64,000 nucleotides of DNA, taken from Elioraea tepida (GTDB lineage Bacteria; Pseudomonadota; Alphaproteobacteria; Acetobacterales; Acetobacteraceae). How positions within the stretch are numbered: position 1 is the stretch's first letter; each line of letters begins with the position of its first letter. The notes under the pieces are model-generated. The model was not told the DNA's origin. It saw nothing but the letters and a program-made list of their open reading frames with translations, and ran no database searches. Of the stretch, positions 36,064 to 43,381 are shown in pieces. Location of the stretch: positions 1,813,001 through 1,877,000 of the forward strand of contig NZ_CP076448.1 of the NCBI RefSeq assembly GCF_019203965.1. Direction: 5' to 3'. The translations under genes and the position numbers were made by a program.

Positions 36064-36130
36064 GGGCCGGAACGTCGGGCAGGAGCTCGACCGGCTCGGC
36101 CACTCCAAGCGCCGCGGCGCGCGGCGCTGA
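35738..36130 (+). CDS. Thermonuclease (SNase)-family protein
   Basis: This 130-residue protein has a signal peptide ([24 protein letters not shown]) followed by a compact staphylococcal-nuclease-like domain. It includes [19 protein letters not shown], with the metal Asp, and [14 protein letters not shown], with catalytic-type Arg and Glu. The usual DRYGR segment is replaced by NRGRIVADV, and the final helices after LGHSKRRGARR are shorter than in typical members, so activity is uncertain. It would be exported and degrade nucleic acids or bind them. Its first 326 bases lie inside the open frame of the ABC-F gene in a different frame. Confidence 0.82.
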   Translation: MRHFRIGLVASALLALVAPREANAQWREPDRTLPAHPSSCTVARVIDGDTLQCTDGRRIRLRGIDAPERGERGHRAATEALRRRVEGRSVTVTPHHINRGRIVADVTVEGRNVGQELDRLGHSKRRGARR

Positions 36131-36191
36131 CCGCTCTTGCTTGACGCCGCCGGCGCGACCCCGTAGCGCAGGGGCGGGGAGGACCTCGCCG

Positions 36192-37157
36192 ATGCTCGAC
36201 CGACGCTCGCTCTTCGCCGCAACCGCCGCCGCGCTGGCGCTGCCCGCCGTCGCGCAGGAGCCCTATCCCTCCCGCCCGATCCGGATCGTCATCGCCTATC
36301 CCCCCGGCGGCTCGACCGACCTGCTCGGCCGCGCCCTTGCCCAGCGCCTCTCCGAGCTCTGGGGCGGTGCAGCGGTGGTGGTCGAGAACCGGCCCGGAGG
36401 CGGGGCGATCGTCGGCACCCAGGCGGTGGCCCAGGCGGCGCCCGATGGCTACACGCTCGCCCTCGGCAACAACCAGACCCACGCCTCGAACCAGGCGATG
36501 GCGCGGAACCTGCCCTACCACGCGGTGGAGAGCTTCGCCCCGATCGCCCGCCTCGCCTCGGTTCACCACGCTCTCGTGGTGCCGGCGAACCACCCGGCGA
36601 AGACGCTCGCCGAGCTCGTGGCGAAGGGGCGCTCGGGCCGCGTGACCTATGCCTCCTCCTCCGTTGGCTCGGCGAGCCACGTGATCGCCGAGAGCCTCGC
36701 CCGGCGCTTCCGAATGGACGCGACCCACGTTCCCTATCGCGGCGGGGCGCAGGCCACACAGGATACGGTGGCCGGGGTTGTGGACTACTTCATCTCCACC
36801 TGGCCGCAGGTCGTCGGGCTCGTGCGCGAGGGCAAGCTCCGGGCGCTTGCGATCGGCGCCCCGGCGCGGCTTGCGGAGGCGCCCGAGGTGCCGACCTTCG
36901 ACGAGGCCGGAGCGCCGGGACTCTCCGTCGATGCCTGGTTCGGCATGTGGGCGCCGGCAGGCACGCCCGCGCCGATCATTAACAAGCTCGCCGACGCGCT
37001 GCTTGCGATCATCGCCGAACCCGCGATGCGCGAGCGGCTCGCCGGCATGGGCTTCGCGCCGGCGCCGCTGCCGCCCGCCGAGTTCGCCGACTTCCAGAAG
37101 GCGGAGGTCGCACGCTGGCAGGAGCTCGTCGCTCTCACCGGGATCCGGATGGAGTGA
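36192..37157 (+). CDS. TctC/Bug-type periplasmic solute-binding protein
   Basis: The 321-residue protein has a signal peptide (MLDRRSLFAATAAALALPAVA) and the TctC fold. Landmarks are YPSRPIRIVIAYPPGGSTDLL at the mature N-terminus, VVVENRPGGGAIVGT near 58, the ligand-loop YASSSVGSASHVIAE near 150, and HVPYRGGAQATQD near 180. Family members bind dicarboxylates, tricarboxylates or nicotinate-like acids. The TctA/TctB membrane subunits are not adjacent, as is frequent for these expanded paralogues, so the ligand is unknown. ATG 36192 follows the promoter-proximal GGGGAGGAC. The next gene starts 4 bases after its stop. Confidence 0.92.
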   Translation: MLDRRSLFAATAAALALPAVAQEPYPSRPIRIVIAYPPGGSTDLLGRALAQRLSELWGGAAVVVENRPGGGAIVGTQAVAQAAPDGYTLALGNNQTHASNQAMARNLPYHAVESFAPIARLASVHHALVVPANHPAKTLAELVAKGRSGRVTYASSSVGSASHVIAESLARRFRMDATHVPYRGGAQATQDTVAGVVDYFISTWPQVVGLVREGKLRALAIGAPARLAEAPEVPTFDEAGAPGLSVDAWFGMWAPAGTPAPIINKLADALLAIIAEPAMRERLAGMGFAPAPLPPAEFADFQKAEVARWQELVALTGIRME

Positions 37158-37161
37158 GAAG

Positions 37162-37956
37162 GTGCTGTTCCGTCGTCTCGCGGGTCGCCCCGCCGTTGCG
37201 GTGCCGCAGCCCGCGCATGCCTGGATCAGCGGCCAGCTTGCCCGCGCCTGGGGCAATCAGCGCTTCGGCGCGGTGACACCGCGCGAGGCGGTGTGCCTCG
37301 CCGCCGAACAGCACGACATCGGCTGGCTGCCCTGGGAGGCGGAGCCGACGCGCGATCCGGCCACGGGCCTGCCCTACAGCTTCACGAGCCTGCCGCGCAG
37401 CGTGCACGCCCCGCTCTGGGCAAGGGGCGTCGACATCGCCGAGGCCTCGCTCGGACGCTATGTCGCGCTGCTGATCTCGCTGCACGGCATGGGCATCTAT
37501 GTGCGCTTCGGGAAGTCCCCGCCCGGCAGCGCCGACGCCGCCGCTGTCGAGGCCTACAACGCCTCCGAGTCGCGCCGCCAGGAGCGGCTGCTCGCCTCCC
37601 TCGCGGCCGACCCTGCCTGGGCCGAGGCGTCGCGGCCGGAGGCGGTCGAGCGCAACCGCGCGCTCGTGCTGGCGTGGGACCTGATGTCTCTGATCATCTG
37701 CCACGGGCTTACGGACGCGCGCGAGGTCGCCGAGGTGCCGGACGCACACGGGCTTACGACGGTGACGCTCACCGCCATCGATGGTGATCCGGAACGGATC
37801 GCGGTCGATCCCTGGCCCTTCTCGATGCCGCAGCTTGCCGTCGTCTGCGAGGGCAAGGTGCTGCCCGAAGGCCCCTTCGCCGACGATGCCCTGATGCGCT
37901 CCGCACTTTTGGCCGCGCCGCGGGTCGAGGTGCGAGCGGTGCTGACGCCCCGCTGA
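37162..37956 (+). CDS. DUF3891 family protein
   Basis: This 264-residue soluble protein of unknown function belongs to the DUF3891 family. Landmarks include QPAHAWISGQLARAWGN (residues 14-30), AAEQHDIGWLPWE near 50 with a conserved His-Asp pair, LISLHGMGIY, and AWDLMSLIICHGL near 175; the spaced His and Asp residues suggest a metal-binding helical (HD-like) fold, which is inference. It starts with GTG, 4 bases after the TctC-like gene. Its TGA abuts the holC stop at the palindrome TGATCA. Confidence 0.85.
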   Translation: MLFRRLAGRPAVAVPQPAHAWISGQLARAWGNQRFGAVTPREAVCLAAEQHDIGWLPWEAEPTRDPATGLPYSFTSLPRSVHAPLWARGVDIAEASLGRYVALLISLHGMGIYVRFGKSPPGSADAAAVEAYNASESRRQERLLASLAADPAWAEASRPEAVERNRALVLAWDLMSLIICHGLTDAREVAEVPDAHGLTTVTLTAIDGDPERIAVDPWPFSMPQLAVVCEGKVLPEGPFADDALMRSALLAAPRVEVRAVLTPR

Positions 37957-38418
37957 TCAGCCGCCCTTGCGCTCCCAGCCGCGCTCCGTCTGCTGCCAGT
38001 AGGTCAGTGTCTCCCCGCGCGCCCGCGCCGCCGCCCAGCGACGCCGTGCTGCCGCAACGGCCGCCTCGTCCTCCCCGTCGAACAGGTCGAAGACGCGGGC
38101 GAAGGCGGAGGCGTCCTCGGCGTCCGCTCCGGCGACCAGGAAGAGGTGTCGCGCTCCGTTGGGGTTCTCGGCGACGGTCGTGAGCCAGATCGGCTGCAGG
38201 TCGGCATGGCCGGTGCCGGCATGCCCGTGCGGCAGCCAGTCGGGGTCGGCCGAGAGCCAGAGAGCCGTCGAGATCGGCTCGAGCCGCTCGGGCTCGCCGA
38301 TCAGCACCACCGCGCGTTCGCCTAGCGCGAGCACGCGGCCGAGCAGCTTCGGCAGGGCCGTCTCGAGCGGGGTTCGGGTGAGGTGGTAGAAGCCGCGCTC
38401 GGGCATCGCCCGGTTCAT
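37957..38418 (-). CDS. holC: DNA polymerase III subunit chi
   Basis: A 153-residue HolC-family protein. The typical opening is RGFYHLTRTPLETALPKLLG. Mid-protein landmarks are RAVVLIGEPERLEPISTALW and a DWLPHG motif that in the family helps SSB binding, followed by QPIWLTTVAENPNGARHLFL. The C-terminal extension RARGETLTYWQQTERGWERK is usual in alphaproteobacteria. Chi links the clamp loader to SSB-coated DNA. The ATG at 38418 overlaps the upstream aminopeptidase stop by four bases; ATG 38406 (MPERGFYHL) is a possible shorter start. Aminopeptidase-holC adjacency is conserved in many proteobacteria. Confidence 0.93.
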   Translation of the reverse strand: MNRAMPERGFYHLTRTPLETALPKLLGRVLALGERAVVLIGEPERLEPISTALWLSADPDWLPHGHAGTGHADLQPIWLTTVAENPNGARHLFLVAGADAEDASAFARVFDLFDGEDEAAVAAARRRWAAARARGETLTYWQQTERGWERKGG

Positions 38419-39836
38419 ACCTCCTCGGTCTCGAAGCGGAGCGAGACGAGGCGATCAAGCAGCCGGGCGCCGAACCCTGTCGCGCCGCGAGGCCCGAGCG
38501 GTTCGTCCTCCTCCCGCGCCTCGACGCCGGCGATGTCGAGATGCGCCCATTTCGCGTCGCCGACGAAATGCTTGAGGAACGTCGCGGCGTGGCAGGCATC
38601 GGGCTGCCGGCGCTCGGGCGAGCAGTTGCGCAGATCGGCGATCGGGCTCTCGAGTGCCTGCGTGTAGCCGCCGCCCATCGGCATCGGCCAAACGGGCTCG
38701 TCCACTGCCTCGCCGGCGGCGGCGATCTGCGCGGCAAGCGCGGCATCGGTTGCGAACAGGCCGGCGCGATGGTGCCCGAGCGCGACCACAATCGAGCCCG
38801 TGAGTGTCGCGAGGTCGATCACCGCGCGGGGGGCGAAGCGGCGGAGCGTCCAGGCGAGACAGTCGGCGAGCACGAGCCTGCCCTCGGCGTCTGTGTCCAC
38901 GACCTCGACGGTCGTTCCGTCGACGGTCCGGACGACGTCGGAGGGCCGTTGCGCCTCCGCCCCGATCATGTTCTCGGCAAGCCCGAGCACGGCCACCGCC
39001 GGCGCGGGGCTTTGGCGCAGCGCGAGCGCGAGCATCGCCCCCGCACAGGCGGCTGCACCTGCCATGTCGGCACGCATCTCCCACATCCTCTCGGCGGGCT
39101 TGAGGCAGACCCCGCCTGTGTCGAAGGTGATCCCCTTGCCGACGAAGGCGACAGGCGGAACCTCGAGCCTGCCCTTCCAGCGCAGCACGACGACGCAGGG
39201 CGGCTCGGCTGAGCCGCGCGCGACCGCAAGCAGCGCACCGAACCCTGCCTCGCGCAACGCCTTTCGCCCGAGCACCTCGATCGTGACCCCGTGCCGTTCG
39301 AGCGCGCGCAGGCGCCGGGCGAAGCGGCGAGGGGTGAGGCGGTTCGCGGGCTCCGTGACAAGCTCGCGCGCGAACAGGGTTCCCTCCACCCCGGGGCGGA
39401 GCGCGTCCCACACCGCTCTCGCCTCGCGCTTGCCTGTCACCACGATGTCGATCCGCCGGAGCAAGGGTGGCGGCGGCTCGGGGTCGTCCTCGCGCGGCGG
39501 CGGCGCCCCCGAGAAGCGCCAGGCGCGCAACACCGCGCCGACCGCGGCTTCGGCGGCGAGCGCCGGCGGCAGCGCCCGGGCGTCGATTGCAAGCCGACTC
39601 TCGCCATGCGCGAGCGACACCGCGCGGCCCGCCGCCTCGCGCACCATGCGTGCCGAGGGAACGCGCCCGAGTCCGGCGCAGATCAGCCGCCTGCCGGAGG
39701 CGTCATGCCACGACGACGTCTCCTCGGCCGCCCCTGTGAACCCTGGCGGCGTGGCATCGGGCACCGCACCGGGGCCCGCGAGCAGGGCGCGGGCGCCCTT
39801 GTCGGGCATGCGCCTGCGGAAGCGGACCGCGATCAT
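38415..39836 (-). CDS. Leucyl aminopeptidase family (M17) protein, PepB-like
   Basis: The 473-residue protein has an M17 fold. The N-terminal domain is poorly conserved; the catalytic half begins FARELVTEPANRLTPRRFA. Two-zinc ligands and active-site segments are present: FVGKGITFDTGGVCLKP near 225, MWEMRADMAGAAA near 245, and VVDTDAEGRLVLAD near 310 (NTDAEGRL in most relatives, with Asn replaced by Asp). IDLATLTGSIVVALG follows near 340. Some M17 paralogues with such changes keep activity. It lies 24 bases downstream of a full-length PepA paralogue and overlaps holC by four bases. Confidence 0.92.
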   Translation of the reverse strand: MIAVRFRRRMPDKGARALLAGPGAVPDATPPGFTGAAEETSSWHDASGRRLICAGLGRVPSARMVREAAGRAVSLAHGESRLAIDARALPPALAAEAAVGAVLRAWRFSGAPPPREDDPEPPPPLLRRIDIVVTGKREARAVWDALRPGVEGTLFARELVTEPANRLTPRRFARRLRALERHGVTIEVLGRKALREAGFGALLAVARGSAEPPCVVVLRWKGRLEVPPVAFVGKGITFDTGGVCLKPAERMWEMRADMAGAAACAGAMLALALRQSPAPAVAVLGLAENMIGAEAQRPSDVVRTVDGTTVEVVDTDAEGRLVLADCLAWTLRRFAPRAVIDLATLTGSIVVALGHHRAGLFATDAALAAQIAAAGEAVDEPVWPMPMGGGYTQALESPIADLRNCSPERRQPDACHAATFLKHFVGDAKWAHLDIAGVEAREEDEPLGPRGATGFGARLLDRLVSLRFETEEV

Positions 39837-39860
39837 CCCCGCACGCCGAGGTGGGCCTCC

Positions 39861-41411
39861 TCAGGCCTTGGCCGCCTCGTGGTGTTCGGCGACGAAGGCG
39901 TCGAGCAGGCGCACGCCGAAGGCGGTCGCCCCCTTCGGCACGGTCGGCTTGTCCTTGGTGCTCCAGGCCGTGCCCGCGATGTCGAGATGCGCCCAAGGAC
40001 AGCCGTCGACGAAGCGCTGCAGGAACTGAGCGGCCGTGATCGACCCGCCCGGCCGGCCGCCGATGTTCTTCATGTCGGCGATGTCGGATTTCAGCATCCG
40101 GTCATAGGCCTCGCCGAGCGGCATGCGCCACACGGTCTCGCCGGTCGCCTTGCCCGCCGCCGTGATCGCCTGGGCGAGCGCGTCGTCGTTCGCGAACAGG
40201 CCGGCATGCTCGTGCCCGAGCGCGATGATGATCGCCCCCGTGAGCGTTGCGAGGTCGATCATCAGTGCGGGATCAAAACGCTTCCTGCAGTACCACATCA
40301 CGTCGGCGAGCACGAGCCGGCCCTCGGCGTCGGTGTTGAGAACCTCGACCGTCTGGCCGGAGGCGGTGGTGACGACATCGCCCGGCCGCTGGGCGGTGCC
40401 GGAGGGCATGTTCTCGACGAGCCCGACGAGGCCGACGGCGTCGACCTTCGCCTTCCGCCCGGCAAGCGCGGCCATCAGCCCGATCACCGCGGCCGCTCCG
40501 GCCATGTCCCACTTCATGTCCTCCATGCCGGCGGCGGGCTTGATCGAGATCCCGCCCGTGTCGAAGGTCACGCCCTTGCCGAGGAAGGCGAGCGGCTTCG
40601 CGGCCTGGGCGGCCTTCGCACCCTTGCGGCCGCCCTTTCCCCCGGCCTTGCCCGCCGCTGTGGCTCCGTGCCACTGCAGCACCACCATGCGGGGCTCGTT
40701 CGCCGAGCCCTGGGCGACGCCGAGCAGGGCGCCGAAGCCGAGCTTGCGCATCTCCTTCGGCCCGAACACCTCGACCGCGAGGCCGAGCCCCTCGAGCGCG
40801 CGGCAGCGCTCCGCCATCTCGGCGGGCGTGAGCACGTTCGCCGGCTCGCTGACGAGATCACGGGCGAGGAAGACGCCCTCCGCCACCGCCTTCGCCGAGG
40901 GCCAGGAAGCCCGCGCGGCGGCCGGGTCATCGGCCAGCACGGTGATGCGTTTGAGCTTCGGCTTGTCCTCCGGCTTCTCCTTGGTGCGGTACTTGTCGAA
41001 GCGGTAGCAGCGCAGCACCGCGCCAAACGCTGCGCGCGCCGGCCCGGCCTTGCCCACCGCTCCGGCGGAGGCGGCGCGGGCGTCGATCGCCGCCTCCTCG
41101 TCCTGAAGCAGCGCGGCAGCGGCCGTTCCGCCCGCCTCCTCGACGGCGAGCGGCGTGAGCTCCTCCGCCTTGCCGAGCCCGACGAGAACGATCCGCGAGA
41201 GACCGAGGCCCGACGGCGCGAGGATGGTGCAGCTCTGCCCCTTGCGGCCCTTGAACGAGGCGGCCGCGGCGGCGCGCGAGACCATTCCGCCTGTCGCCGC
41301 GTCGAGGTCGGCGAACGCGGCCTCGAGCGCGTCCTCGGCCACGAGGACGGCAAGTGCGCCGGAGCTCGGCAGCGACGGCTTGGCGAACAGGATCTCGGGC
41401 ATCGACGACAT
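39861..41411 (-). CDS. pepA: Leucyl aminopeptidase (cytosol aminopeptidase PepA)
   Basis: This 516-residue M17 enzyme removes N-terminal residues from peptides. It has both domains. The catalytic motifs are complete: FLGKGVTFDTGGISIKP near 280, MEDMKWDMAGAAAV near 298, VLNTDAEGRLVLAD near 362 and IDLATLTGAIIIALG near 390. A Lys/Gly-rich insert (KAGGKGGRKGAKAAQAAK, near 255-272) lies just before the metal site and is unlike most relatives. The start may be ATG 41411 or 41402 (MPEILFAKP). It is divergent from cysQ, with 120 bases between starts. Confidence 0.95.
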   Translation of the reverse strand: MSSMPEILFAKPSLPSSGALAVLVAEDALEAAFADLDAATGGMVSRAAAAASFKGRKGQSCTILAPSGLGLSRIVLVGLGKAEELTPLAVEEAGGTAAAALLQDEEAAIDARAASAGAVGKAGPARAAFGAVLRCYRFDKYRTKEKPEDKPKLKRITVLADDPAAARASWPSAKAVAEGVFLARDLVSEPANVLTPAEMAERCRALEGLGLAVEVFGPKEMRKLGFGALLGVAQGSANEPRMVVLQWHGATAAGKAGGKGGRKGAKAAQAAKPLAFLGKGVTFDTGGISIKPAAGMEDMKWDMAGAAAVIGLMAALAGRKAKVDAVGLVGLVENMPSGTAQRPGDVVTTASGQTVEVLNTDAEGRLVLADVMWYCRKRFDPALMIDLATLTGAIIIALGHEHAGLFANDDALAQAITAAGKATGETVWRMPLGEAYDRMLKSDIADMKNIGGRPGGSITAAQFLQRFVDGCPWAHLDIAGTAWSTKDKPTVPKGATAFGVRLLDAFVAEHHEAAKA

Positions 41412-41498
41412 CGGCGGGAAACCTCGCGTGGTGTGTGACAGACGTGGCGCGTGGAGGAAGGGGAGCAGGCGCGCGACTGTAGCGACCGACCTGCCGCT

Positions 41499-41526
41499 TT
41501 GCCATCCGCGACGGCCGGGCTAGAGA
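41499..41526 (+). promoter_or_regulatory. Candidate promoter of cysQ, nearly leaderless
   Basis: TTGCCA at 41499-41504 and TAGAGA at 41521-41526 are separated by 16 bases. The GTG start of cysQ is at 41532, so the predicted transcription start falls on or next to the start codon. No Shine-Dalgarno sequence precedes the GTG, which fits leaderless translation. Confidence 0.45.
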
Positions 41527-41531
41527 ACGCC

Positions 41532-42314
41532 GTGGCCTTCGCACCGTGCCCGTCCGACACATCCGCCCTGCTCGCGCTTGCCGAACGGCTCGCGCGCGAC
41601 GCGGCCCGTGTGGTCATGGCCGTCCGGTCGTGCGGCGCCGCCGTCGAGACGAAGGCGGATGCCACGCCGGTGACGGAGGCCGATCGCGCCGCGGAGCGGC
41701 TGATCCTCGCCGGCCTGCGTGCCGCCACGCCCGAGATCCCGGTGGTCGCCGAGGAGGCGGTGGCGGAGGGGCGTGACCCTGGCCCTGCCTCTCGGTTCTG
41801 GCTGGTCGACCCGCTCGACGGCACGCGCGAGTTCGCCGCCGGACGGCCCGAGTTCGCTGTCAACATCGGCCTCGTCGAAGCGGGGCGGCCAGTGGTCGGA
41901 GCGGTCGCCCTGCCGGCGTTCGGGGAGGTGTTCGGCGGCATCGTCGGGGTCGGCGCGTGGAAGGAGGACGCGTCAGGCCGGCGCCCGATCGCGGCACGCA
42001 GGGTGCCGGCCGCTGGGCCTGTGGTGTTCGCCTCGCGCCACCATGGCGATGACCAGCGGATCGTCGCCTTCGCCGAGGCTCATCGCGCCGCGCGCGTCGT
42101 CCATGCCGGCTCCGCCCTCAAGTTCTGCCGCGTCGCCGAAGGCGTGGCCGACCTCTACCCGCGCTTCGGCGCGACGATGGAATGGGATACGGCAGCGCCG
42201 CAGGCGATCGTCGAGGCGGCCGGCGGAAGCGTCACCACCGCGGGCGGCGCTCCGCTCCGCTACGGCAAGCCCGGCTGGCGCAACCCCGACTTCCTCTGCC
42301 GGGGCCGCGAATGA
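41532..42314 (+). CDS. cysQ: 3'(2'),5'-bisphosphate nucleotidase (CysQ/inositol monophosphatase family)
   Basis: A 260-residue Mg-dependent phosphatase. Metal-binding motifs are VVAEEAVAEG (near residue 70), WLVDPLDGTREFAAG near 90-104, and the C-terminal WDTAAPQAIVEAAGG near 215. The DPLDGT-REF form is characteristic of CysQ, which removes 3'-phosphoadenosine 5'-phosphate from sulfate assimilation and controls its pool; inositol phosphatase activity is the alternative. Start GTG 41532 lies 6 bases after a TAGAGA box; the upstream in-frame codons to 41451 are unlikely. Its TGA overlaps the tsaC ATG by four bases. Confidence 0.92.
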   Translation: MAFAPCPSDTSALLALAERLARDAARVVMAVRSCGAAVETKADATPVTEADRAAERLILAGLRAATPEIPVVAEEAVAEGRDPGPASRFWLVDPLDGTREFAAGRPEFAVNIGLVEAGRPVVGAVALPAFGEVFGGIVGVGAWKEDASGRRPIAARRVPAAGPVVFASRHHGDDQRIVAFAEAHRAARVVHAGSALKFCRVAEGVADLYPRFGATMEWDTAAPQAIVEAAGGSVTTAGGAPLRYGKPGWRNPDFLCRGRE

Positions 42315-43288
42315 CGCGGCGTCTTGGCGCCGACACCTCTGGTATCGCCGAGGCTGCGTCGCTGCTCCGCTCGGGGCGTCTCGTCGCCTTCCCGACCGAG
42401 ACGGTCTACGGCCTCGGCGCGGACGCGACCGATGACCGCGCGGTCGCCGCCGTGTTCGAGGCCAAGGGCAGGCCGCATTTCAATCCGCTGATCGTGCACG
42501 CGGCCGACGCGGCGGGGGCCTTCGCTCTCGGCCGCGCGGATGAGCGCGCCGAGCGTCTCGCACAGGCGTTCTGGCCGGGGCCGCTGACGCTCGTCCTGCC
42601 CTGCCGCCGTGACTGCCCGGTCGCGTTGCTCGCCCGCTCCGGGCTCGAGACGGTGGCGTTGCGCGTGCCTGCGCACCCGGTGGCGCTCGCGCTGCTCCGC
42701 GCCGCTGCCGTGCCGGTGGCGGCCCCTTCGGCGAACCGCTCCGGAGCGGTGAGCCCGACCGCACCTCAGCACGTGCTCGAGGACTTGGCCGGGCGGATCG
42801 AGGCGGTGGTCGACGGCGGGGCGTGCCCGATCGGTGTCGAATCGACCGTGCTCGACCTGAGCGGACCCGTTCCCGTGCTGCTCCGACCTGGCGGCGCGAC
42901 GATCGAGGCGATCGAGGAGGTGATCGGCCCGGTCGCCCGGCCGCTCGCCCCTGAGGCGGCGGAGGCGTCGCGCACGCTCCGCTCGCCCGGGCTTCTCGTC
43001 TCCCATTACGCGCCCGTCCTGCCGGTGCGGCTTCTCGCAGAGCGTGCGGGCGAGGACGAGGCGCTGCTCGCCTTCGGGCCGGAGGTGCCGCTGGCACCGC
43101 TCGCCTTTAACCTCTCGGAGCGGGGCGATCTCGCCGAGGCCGCCGCACGGCTGTTCTCGGGGCTGCGTTTCCTCGACGCCGAGGGACGGGCCCGCGGGCT
43201 TCGGCGGATCGCGGCGATGCCCGTGCCATCGTCGGGCCTAGGTTTGGCCATCAACGACCGCTTGAAACGCGCTGCGGCACCGCGCTGA
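42311..43288 (+). CDS. tsaC: L-threonylcarbamoyladenylate synthase, long Sua5 type
   Basis: This 325-residue protein makes threonylcarbamoyl-AMP for t6A37 of ANN-decoding tRNAs. The YrdC domain has AFPTETVYGLGADAT (residues 26-40), KGRPHFNPLIVH near 55 and APSANRSGAVSPT near 140. VESTVLDLSGPVPVLLRPGG closes it near 180. A linker with the conserved RSPGLLVSHYAPVLP follows, and then a Sua5 C-terminal Rossmann-like domain, so this is the two-domain Sua5 form rather than short TsaC. It overlaps cysQ by four bases. tsaB, tsaD and tsaE are not in the window. Confidence 0.95.
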   Translation: MTRRLGADTSGIAEAASLLRSGRLVAFPTETVYGLGADATDDRAVAAVFEAKGRPHFNPLIVHAADAAGAFALGRADERAERLAQAFWPGPLTLVLPCRRDCPVALLARSGLETVALRVPAHPVALALLRAAAVPVAAPSANRSGAVSPTAPQHVLEDLAGRIEAVVDGGACPIGVESTVLDLSGPVPVLLRPGGATIEAIEEVIGPVARPLAPEAAEASRTLRSPGLLVSHYAPVLPVRLLAERAGEDEALLAFGPEVPLAPLAFNLSERGDLAEAAARLFSGLRFLDAEGRARGLRRIAAMPVPSSGLGLAINDRLKRAAAPR

Positions 43289-43333
43289 TCTCCAAGCCCG
43301 AGCGCTGCCCAGGGCGTGGTTGACCCAAGGGAG

Positions 43334-43352
43334 GCGAGGCGGCAAGCCTCGC
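43334..43352 (+). other. Short hairpin between tsaC and the flavoenzyme gene
   Basis: GCGAGGC at 43334-43340 and GCCTCGC at 43346-43352 form a perfect 7-base stem with a 5-base loop. There is no T-run, so it is not a standard terminator. It lies about 30 bases before the ATG of the next gene and after a TTGACC sequence, so it could be in that gene's leader or act as an operator. Confidence 0.3.
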
Positions 43353-43381
43353 TGGCCGGATCGAGGACAGCGAGCGAGACC

